DNA of 11,152 nt from Treponema sp. (GTDB taxonomy: Bacteria > Spirochaetota > Spirochaetia > Treponematales > Breznakiellaceae): positions 1 through 11,152 of the forward strand of contig JAIROB010000066.1 of assembly GCA_031257695.1 (NCBI GenBank). The letters are read 5' to 3'. The position numbers were made by a program, and so were the translations under genes. Each line of letters opens with the position of its first letter. The first letter of the stretch is position 1. The notes beneath the pieces were generated by a model. The model was not told the DNA's origin. It searched no databases and worked only from the letters and a program-made list of their open reading frames with translations. Below, one piece after another: positions 5,746-11,152 of the stretch.

Positions 5746-8255
5746 TGCGCGTTGGTGTTGCGGTGCTGTTGATTGTATTGTGCGGCGGATTCGGCCTCTT
5801 CGCCCAGGAGGGCGCGGGCGCTCCGGCGGAGGGGGACTCCGCCGGAACCTGGTATCAGGGGAAGCCCATACGGGATATTGTGTTCGAGGGCCTGCGCTCC
5901 ATAACGGCTTCCGAAATGGACGGGATAATGGAGCCCTTTATCGGCGCGGCGTTTAACGACGAGATTTTCTGGGAGATCCACGGACGGCTCTACGCGTTGG
6001 AGTACTTTGATTCAATCGTCCCCAGCGCGGTTCCCGCGGACGCCGCGGGGAGCGCGGTGATAATCCGTTTCAGGGTGACGGAGCGTCCCACGGTTTCCCG
6101 CATCATCTTTTCCGGCAACAAGGCGGTGCCCCGGGGCCAGCTGCTGGATACGGTTTCCATTAAAGTGAACGACATTGTAAACCAGGCCAAGCTGCGGATG
6201 GACGAAGCAGCGGTGTCCGCCAAGTACCTGGAGAAGGGTTTCCCGGACGTGCGGGTCAGTTCCGTTACCCAGACCAACAAAAACGGAACCGTCCAGATTA
6301 CCTTCTACATCATCGAAGGCGAAAAGGTCGTCATTGACGAAATTATTTTCGAGGGAAACAGCGTCTTTTCCGCCCGGACCCTCCGGGGGCAGATCAGCCT
6401 CAAGCCCAAGGGGGGGCTTTTCACCGACGGCGCGTTCCAGGAGGCAAAACTCACCGCGGACATTGCATCCATAGCCCAGTATTACCGGGACCGCGGCTAT
6501 ATTGACGCGGAAGTTACCGACGTGTTCCGGGAAACCAGGCGGGACGAAAAGGGCAACAACAACCTCGCCATCACCTTCCGTATCTATGAGGGGAGGATCT
6601 ACACCTTCGGGGGGGTTACCTTTGAGGGGAACGAAATTTTCTCCGAGGAACAGCTCGGCGCGCTGGTCTATTCAAAGACCGGGGAAACCGTGAATGACCG
6701 GCGGGTGGAAGCGGATATACAGCGGATTATGGGCCTCTACGCGGAGAACGGATATATCTTCAACTCCATCATTCCCAATGAAAGCCGGGATACGGTCGCG
6801 GGGGTTCTATCCTATCGAATTTCCATTGTGGAGCGGGGAAGGGCGCATATAGAGCGCATACTTGTCCGGGGGAACGAAAAAACCAAGGAGAAGGTGCTGC
6901 TCCGGGAAATTCCCCTGGAGCCGGGGGACGTTTTTTCCCGGACCAAACTAATGGATGCCCACCGCAACCTGATGAATCTACAGTACTTTTCCAGCGTTAT
7001 CCCCGACATGACTCCGGGAAGCAGCGACAACCTGATGGACCTGGTATTTACCGTTGAGGAGCAGCCCACCACGGATATCCAATTTGGGCTGACCTTTTCG
7101 GGCTCCTCCAATCCCGACGCGTTCCCCATTTCGCTTCTGATAAAATGGAACGACCGCAACTTTTTCGGCTACGGCAATATCGTCGGGGTGGATCTCAGCG
7201 CGTCGCCGGACACCCAGAGCGGCTCCCTGACCTACACCCACCGGGGGATCTTCGGGCTGCCCCTGTCCGGGGGCTTCGACCTAACGGTGCGCCACGCGAA
7301 GCTCCAGGCGGCCATGGACAATACGGCGCCCTTCTTCAACGGCGACGAGAAAAGAGCCTACCCGGACGGATTCGACTCCTATGACGAGTATTACAGCGCC
7401 AGCAAGTACCCGCCGGATTGGGCCCTTATGGATTACGACCAGTGGGGCATTTCCCTGGGCTTTTCCACGGGTTACCGGTTTTTGACCTCCCTGGGGAATC
7501 TGGGCCTGGGCGGGGGCCTCCGCACGGGGTTTGTGAAAAATATTTATGACGCTTCTATTTTCCGCCCCTTCGATCCGGTGCTGCGGGACGGCAACAACGA
7601 ATGGATCAACGCCAATTCCATCTGGGCAAGCATTTCCCTGGATCAACGGGACGTGTACTACGACCCCTCAAAGGGCTACTACGGGATACAGCGTTTCGGC
7701 TACTACGGTATCTTTGATTACGAACGGGAACGTTACCTGAAGTCCGACACCAAGGCGGAATTTTTCCTCACCCTGCTTAATCTGCCCATTACGGACAACT
7801 ACAGCTTTAAGACGGTGTTCGGCGTGCACTCCGGCCTGTCCTTTATTTTGCCCCAGATTGGGTTTGACGCTCCCGAAATTGAAGACGCCAATAAGCTGGT
7901 CATCGACGGTATGTTTAACGCCCGGGGCTGGACGGATCAGCGGCTCAACCGGGGGCTGGCGCTGTGGGAAAACTGGGCGGAGATCCGTATGCCCATTGTG
8001 CCGGGGATCCTGTCCCTGGACTGGTTCTTTGACGCCGCGGTGGTTAAGGAAACGCCGGAGAGCTTTTTTAACGATCTTTCGATTGAGGATATGCGTTTCA
8101 GCCTTGGGGGCGGCCTAAGGTTTGCGATCCCCCAGTTCCCCTTCCGGTTCATCTTTGCCAGGCGTTTCCACGTTGTGGACGGCGCGGTTAAGTGGGTAGA
8201 CGGCAATATGGGAAAATTGGATTTTGTGATATCCTTTGCCCTGTCAACGTATTAG
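5745..8255 (+). CDS. bamA: Outer membrane protein assembly factor BamA (Omp85 family)
   Basis: Central outer-membrane insertase of 836 residues (E. coli BamA is 810). Residues 1-20 form a signal peptide (MRVGVAVLLIVLCGGFGLFA, likely cut before QEG). Five POTRA domains follow, starting near residues 39, 115, 195, 285 and 367, each with the pattern of a short strand, a glycine-containing turn (VFEGLRS, IFSGNKA, IFEGNSV, TFEGNEI, LVRGNEK) and a helix with a YF/GY/YI-type end. The 16-strand barrel begins near 442. It contains the family's D-x-R-D and P-S-K-G-YY signature near 632-642 and the loop-6 motif as ARGW at 726-729, where E. coli has VRGF; the arginine is kept. The chain ends in a strand rich in aromatic residues with terminal Tyr. 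A long acidic and Tyr-rich segment at about 519-567 is probably a surface loop. The stop/start overlap TGATG with tamB suggests translational coupling, and skp follows after 11 bp. Confidence 0.96.
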   Translation: MRVGVAVLLIVLCGGFGLFAQEGAGAPAEGDSAGTWYQGKPIRDIVFEGLRSITASEMDGIMEPFIGAAFNDEIFWEIHGRLYALEYFDSIVPSAVPADAAGSAVIIRFRVTERPTVSRIIFSGNKAVPRGQLLDTVSIKVNDIVNQAKLRMDEAAVSAKYLEKGFPDVRVSSVTQTNKNGTVQITFYIIEGEKVVIDEIIFEGNSVFSARTLRGQISLKPKGGLFTDGAFQEAKLTADIASIAQYYRDRGYIDAEVTDVFRETRRDEKGNNNLAITFRIYEGRIYTFGGVTFEGNEIFSEEQLGALVYSKTGETVNDRRVEADIQRIMGLYAENGYIFNSIIPNESRDTVAGVLSYRISIVERGRAHIERILVRGNEKTKEKVLLREIPLEPGDVFSRTKLMDAHRNLMNLQYFSSVIPDMTPGSSDNLMDLVFTVEEQPTTDIQFGLTFSGSSNPDAFPISLLIKWNDRNFFGYGNIVGVDLSASPDTQSGSLTYTHRGIFGLPLSGGFDLTVRHAKLQAAMDNTAPFFNGDEKRAYPDGFDSYDEYYSASKYPPDWALMDYDQWGISLGFSTGYRFLTSLGNLGLGGGLRTGFVKNIYDASIFRPFDPVLRDGNNEWINANSIWASISLDQRDVYYDPSKGYYGIQRFGYYGIFDYERERYLKSDTKAEFFLTLLNLPITDNYSFKTVFGVHSGLSFILPQIGFDAPEIEDANKLVIDGMFNARGWTDQRLNRGLALWENWAEIRMPIVPGILSLDWFFDAAVVKETPESFFNDLSIEDMRFSLGGGLRFAIPQFPFRFIFARRFHVVDGAVKWVDGNMGKLDFVISFALSTY

Positions 8256-8257
8256 GC

Positions 8258-8261
8258 GAGG
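8258..8261 (+). promoter_or_regulatory. Weak skp ribosome binding site
   Basis: GAGG at 8258-8261 is 5 bases before ATG 8267, in the 11-bp gap after bamA. It fixes the start at the codon that opens a signal peptide rather than at ATG 8192 inside bamA. Confidence 0.5.
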
Positions 8262-8266
8262 TTTTG

Positions 8267-8800
8267 ATGACGAAGAAACACCTGTTCTTGGTATGTTTAT
8301 GCACAGGCGCCCTGGCTGCTTCCCTGGGGGCGCAGCAGCTTACCCGGTTTGCGGTGGTGGATCTCTCCCGGGTGTATACCCAGTTTTTCCGGGAGTCCCG
8401 GGCGGTCCGGGAATGGGAAGAGCGGAGTTCCAGGGTGCAAAATGAAGTGGACCGGATGACCGCGGAGATCAACACCCTCCACAGTACCCTGGTGGATGCC
8501 GAGGCCCGCGGCGACGAGGAACGGGCGCTGCGGATTCAGAATGATATATACCGGAAGCAGGATTTCCTCCAGGAGTATTACCAGGTGAAAAAAGCCGAAC
8601 TGGAGGATCAGATGAAAAAACTTTCCCAATCCGGAAGTTTTTTGGAACAGGTTCGGGACGAAATCCGCTTTATCGCCGAAAGCGAAGGCTATAGCATGGT
8701 GCTTAACCAGAGGGAAAACACGGGCATCATCTGGTTTAGCCCCACCGTGGATATCACCGAAAAGCTTATCGCCAATTTGCGGAACAAATCGGGACGGTAG
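8267..8800 (+). CDS. skp: Periplasmic chaperone, OmpH/Skp family
   Basis: Small exported chaperone of 177 residues (E. coli Skp is 161). Residues 1-22 are a signal peptide (MTKKHLFLVCLCTGALAASL then GA, with QQ after the likely cut). The mature start FAVVDLSRVY is the usual first strand of the family. Residues about 43-135 are charged and heptad-like, expected to form the two long helices of the tentacle arms (REWEERSSRVQNEVDRMTAE, QVKKAELEDQMKKL). The C-terminal body returns with EGYSMVLNQRENTGIIWFSP and VDITEKLIANL, matching the family's closing strand and helix. Skp trimers hold unfolded outer-membrane proteins in the periplasm for delivery to BamA, so the place directly after bamA fits. 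The start is ATG 8267, 11 bp after the bamA stop, so it is almost certainly co-transcribed. Confidence 0.92.
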   Translation: MTKKHLFLVCLCTGALAASLGAQQLTRFAVVDLSRVYTQFFRESRAVREWEERSSRVQNEVDRMTAEINTLHSTLVDAEARGDEERALRIQNDIYRKQDFLQEYYQVKKAELEDQMKKLSQSGSFLEQVRDEIRFIAESEGYSMVLNQRENTGIIWFSPTVDITEKLIANLRNKSGR

Positions 8801-8833
8801 GAGCGGCCGCCTGTTGGAAGAACAAGTAAAAAT

Positions 8834-8840
8834 TAAGGGG
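8834..8840 (+). promoter_or_regulatory. mutS ribosome binding site
   Basis: TAAGGGG at 8834-8840 touches ATG 8841 but leaves 9 bases before ATG 8850, so 8850 is the better start. A second purine site, AGGAG at 8799-8803, lies 10 bases before an in-frame TTG at 8814, which is a less likely alternative. Confidence 0.5.
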
Positions 8841-8849
8841 ATGAATCCT

Positions 8850-11152
8850 ATGGAATCGAGCCCTATGTTGGACCAGTACCGGCGCATCAAACGTGATCAT
8901 CCAGGGGATGTTCTTTTTTTTCGCCTGGGCGATTTCTATGAAATGTTTTCAGATGATGCAGTGGAAGTGTCCGCGCTTTTGAACCTCACCCTTACCAGCC
9001 GTAACGGGCTCCCCATGTGCGGGGTCCCCTACCACGCGGCCCGGTCGTATATTGCCCGCTTGCTCAGGCTGGGCAAGAAGGTGGCTATCTGCGAGCAGCT
9101 TTCGGAGCCCAATAAGAACCGGGGCATTATCCAGCGCAAGGTGGTGGAGGTTATTACCCCGGGCACCACGGTGGACGAGGATTTTCTGGACAAGGGCAGC
9201 TCCAACTATCTGGCCGCTCTCTCCGGAACCGCGGATCTGGTGTCCTTTGCCTACATCGATCTGTCCACCGGGGAATTTTACGCCACCTCTTTCCCCTGCG
9301 GCGAAGCCGCGGAGCGGGTCCGGGGGGAACTGGAACGGCTGCAGATCCGGGAACTGGTGGCCCAGGAATCCCTTCTGGAGGAGTTTGGGGAGCTTGCCGC
9401 GGCTGTTTCGGGCCGCTCCGGCCTGGTGGTGAACCGCTGGGCGGATTGGCTCTTCGACATGGCCCGCAGCCGGGAGCGCCTGGAGCGGCAGTTTGGAGCC
9501 CACAGCCTCAAAGGTTTCGGCCTGGACGACGCCTCCGCGGAGATCCTCTCCGCCGGGGCCGTGCTGGATTATCTGGACGACACCGCCCGGAGCCTTATCC
9601 CCCATGTGCGCTCCGTCAACCTCTACGGGGACACGGAGTTTGTGGGCATAGACGAGTCCTCCCAGCGGAACCTTGAACTGGTCCGAAACCTCCGCGACGG
9701 GGAGACCAAGTTCTCCCTCCTGGAGGTGATGGACGAAACCAAGACCGCCATGGGCCGCCGCCTCTTAAAGCGGCGCATCCTCCATCCCCTCCAGGATATA
9801 GACCGGATCAACCGCCGCCTCGACATGGTGGAAGGGTTCTACCGGGATCAAAGCCGGCTTACGACTATCCGGGATCTGCTGGGGAGGACCCCGGACCTGG
9901 AGCGGCTCTGTTCCAGGCTCGCCATGGATCGTTCCCACGGCAAGGATATGCTGGCAATCAAAAACGCCCTCAACACCTGCGAGGCGATTCAGGCCGCGTC
10001 CGCGGATCTGGGCTGCGTGTTCGAGGCCGAAACCGCGCTTTCTTTGGGCGCCGATGCCATAACCCGCCTTATGGATCTTCGGGATCTGCTGGAAAGGGGC
10101 CTCCACGAGGATCCCCCCATTGTGCTTACCGAGGGGAACCTTATCCGCGACGGCTATAACGAGGAACTGGACGGGCTCCGGGAACTCGCCGCCAACGGCC
10201 GCTCCCTCCTGGAGGCCTATCTGGAGGAGGAACGGGAAGCCACGGGCATCGCCAGCCTGAAAATCCGGTACAACAGGCTTATCGGCTACTTCTTTGAGGT
10301 CACCAAGGCCCACCTGTCCAAGGCGCCCGCCCACTTTATCCGCCGCCAGGGCATGGTCCAGGGCGAGCGTTTTACCACCGACCGGCTGGCCGCTCTGGAA
10401 TCGGATATTAACGGCGCTTCGGACCGGGTGGTGGAGCTGGAAAAAAAGCTCTTCCTCGAAATCCGGGATGAGGCCAAGGCCCTGATCCCCGATCTGGCCG
10501 CGGCCGCGGTCCAAATCGCCGAGTTGGACGTTGCCCAGTCCCTGGCGCGGGCCGCGACAGCCCGGGGCTGGATACGCCCCGGGGTGGACAACGAGAACCG
10601 GCTGGAGATCCGCGAAGGCCGCCACCCCGTGGTGGAGGCGCATCTGCCCGGGGGGGAGTTCATCCCCAACGACGTGATTCTGGAGGAGGAGGGGGTGTAC
10701 TTTGTCCTCATCACGGGCCCCAACATGGCCGGCAAGTCCACCTACCTTCGCCAGGCCGCTCTGATAGTCATCATGGCCCAGGCGGGCAGCTTCGTCCCCG
10801 CGGCCTCCGCTAAAATCGGCGTCACCGACCGGATCTACTGCCGGGTGGGCGCCACGGACAACCTTGCCCGGGGCGAGTCCACCTTCCTGGTGGAGATGAA
10901 CGAGACCGCCAACATCCTTAACACCGCCACCAGGCGGAGCCTGGTTATCATGGACGAGGTGGGCCGGGGAACGGGCGCCAACGACGGCCTCTCCATCGCC
11001 TGGGCGGTGAGCGAGGAACTGTTGAACCGCATCCGGTGCCGGACCTTTTTCGCCACCCACTACCACGAGCTTTCCATGCTTTCCCATCCCGGCATGGCAA
11101 ACCGTTCCATGGAAGTTTTGGAACATGGCGGAGAAATAGTGTTTCTACGCAG
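8850..11152 (+). CDS. mutS: DNA mismatch repair protein MutS (3' end beyond window)
   Basis: Mismatch-recognition ATPase; 767 complete codons are present of an expected 850-900, cut only by the window edge. The mismatch-binding domain opens with GDFYEMF (residues 27-33), giving the Phe-x-Glu pair F29/E31 that contacts the mispair. The connector, lever and clamp regions follow; EVMDETKTAMGRRLLKRRIL near 291 is typical of the core. The ATPase is complete: Walker A GPNMAGKST at 623-631 (10716-10742), the STFLVEMNETANIL segment, Walker B LVIMDEVGRGT at 698-708, and the FFATHYHEL histidine motif at 733-741. The C-terminal helix-turn-helix and dimerisation part lies outside. Start choice is uncertain among ATG 8850, ATG 8841 and TTG 8814. 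It follows skp by 49 bp with no terminator visible, so it probably shares the operon, an order conserved in spirochaetes. MutS acts in the cytoplasm with MutL. A T8 run lies in codons 22-24. Confidence 0.96.
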   Translation, partial: MESSPMLDQYRRIKRDHPGDVLFFRLGDFYEMFSDDAVEVSALLNLTLTSRNGLPMCGVPYHAARSYIARLLRLGKKVAICEQLSEPNKNRGIIQRKVVEVITPGTTVDEDFLDKGSSNYLAALSGTADLVSFAYIDLSTGEFYATSFPCGEAAERVRGELERLQIRELVAQESLLEEFGELAAAVSGRSGLVVNRWADWLFDMARSRERLERQFGAHSLKGFGLDDASAEILSAGAVLDYLDDTARSLIPHVRSVNLYGDTEFVGIDESSQRNLELVRNLRDGETKFSLLEVMDETKTAMGRRLLKRRILHPLQDIDRINRRLDMVEGFYRDQSRLTTIRDLLGRTPDLERLCSRLAMDRSHGKDMLAIKNALNTCEAIQAASADLGCVFEAETALSLGADAITRLMDLRDLLERGLHEDPPIVLTEGNLIRDGYNEELDGLRELAANGRSLLEAYLEEEREATGIASLKIRYNRLIGYFFEVTKAHLSKAPAHFIRRQGMVQGERFTTDRLAALESDINGASDRVVELEKKLFLEIRDEAKALIPDLAAAAVQIAELDVAQSLARAATARGWIRPGVDNENRLEIREGRHPVVEAHLPGGEFIPNDVILEEEGVYFVLITGPNMAGKSTYLRQAALIVIMAQAGSFVPAASAKIGVTDRIYCRVGATDNLARGESTFLVEMNETANILNTATRRSLVIMDEVGRGTGANDGLSIAWAVSEELLNRIRCRTFFATHYHELSMLSHPGMANRSMEVLEHGGEIVFLR
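8914..8921 (+). other. T8 homopolymer near the 5' end of mutS
   Basis: Eight T in a row encode L-F-F just before the GDFYEMF mismatch-binding motif. Loss or gain of one T would end the protein within its first domain. Confidence 0.75.

Noticed and set aside
5757..5783. Lipoprotein signal (Cys at residue 13 of BamA)
   Set aside because: The residue before Cys is Leu and the hydrophobic core continues past it, so cleavage by signal peptidase I near residue 20 is more likely.
8803..8810. 8-bp palindrome GCGGCCGC between skp and mutS
   Set aside because: A short GC palindrome of this kind is expected by chance in GC-rich DNA, and there is no sign of a hairpin with a T-run.
9765..11126. 453-residue open frame on the minus strand, opposite mutS
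   Set aside because: It mirrors the MutS core and ATPase coding sequence, lacks recognisable motifs, and comes from GC-rich third positions.

Overview
The window looks like chromosome from a GC-rich spirochaete, most likely a Treponema-group organism. Two things point there. First, the gene order tamB-bamA-skp-mutS on one strand is, as I recall it, the order at TP0325-TP0328 in Treponema pallidum and BB0794-BB0797 in Borrelia burgdorferi. Second, the left end carries an Ig-like plus PPC-like repeat surface protein of a kind common in host-associated and gut treponemes. Species cannot be assigned from the sequence alone.

Layout. Bases 1 to about 1038 (minus strand) hold a broken piece of a modular exported/surface protein. 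It starts in the middle of a bacterial Ig-like domain with no start codon or signal peptide, continues through a lipoprotein-type middle domain into one PPC-like repeat, and then loses frame in a C7 tract (168-174). The next PPC-like repeat continues in another frame to the window edge. Bases 1041-1275 are non-coding: a very GC-rich cluster of nested inverted repeats (about 1065-1147), a C8-A9 homopolymer junction, then an AT-richer stretch with a plausible promoter and a perfect 14-bp palindrome just ahead of tamB.

From 1276 to the right edge all genes are on the plus strand and tightly packed, so they look like one operon. TamB (inner-membrane-anchored, periplasm-spanning) shares one base with the start of bamA (stop TGA / start ATG). 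BamA (five POTRA domains plus barrel) is followed after 11 bp by a Skp/OmpH periplasmic chaperone, and 49 bp later by mutS, which runs off the right edge with its ATPase site complete. The first three form a logical outer-membrane assembly unit: Skp holds unfolded outer-membrane proteins, BamA inserts them, and TamB works with the BamA-family protein in outer-membrane protein or lipid traffic. MutS is a mismatch-repair protein with no obvious link except conserved position.

I found no CRISPR array, tRNA, rRNA, transposase or evident novel system. The points most worth a second look are the homopolymer-linked frameshift in the surface-protein fragment, the G9 tract inside tamB, the T8 tract near the start of mutS, the structured GC-rich intergenic element, and the palindrome over the putative tamB promoter.
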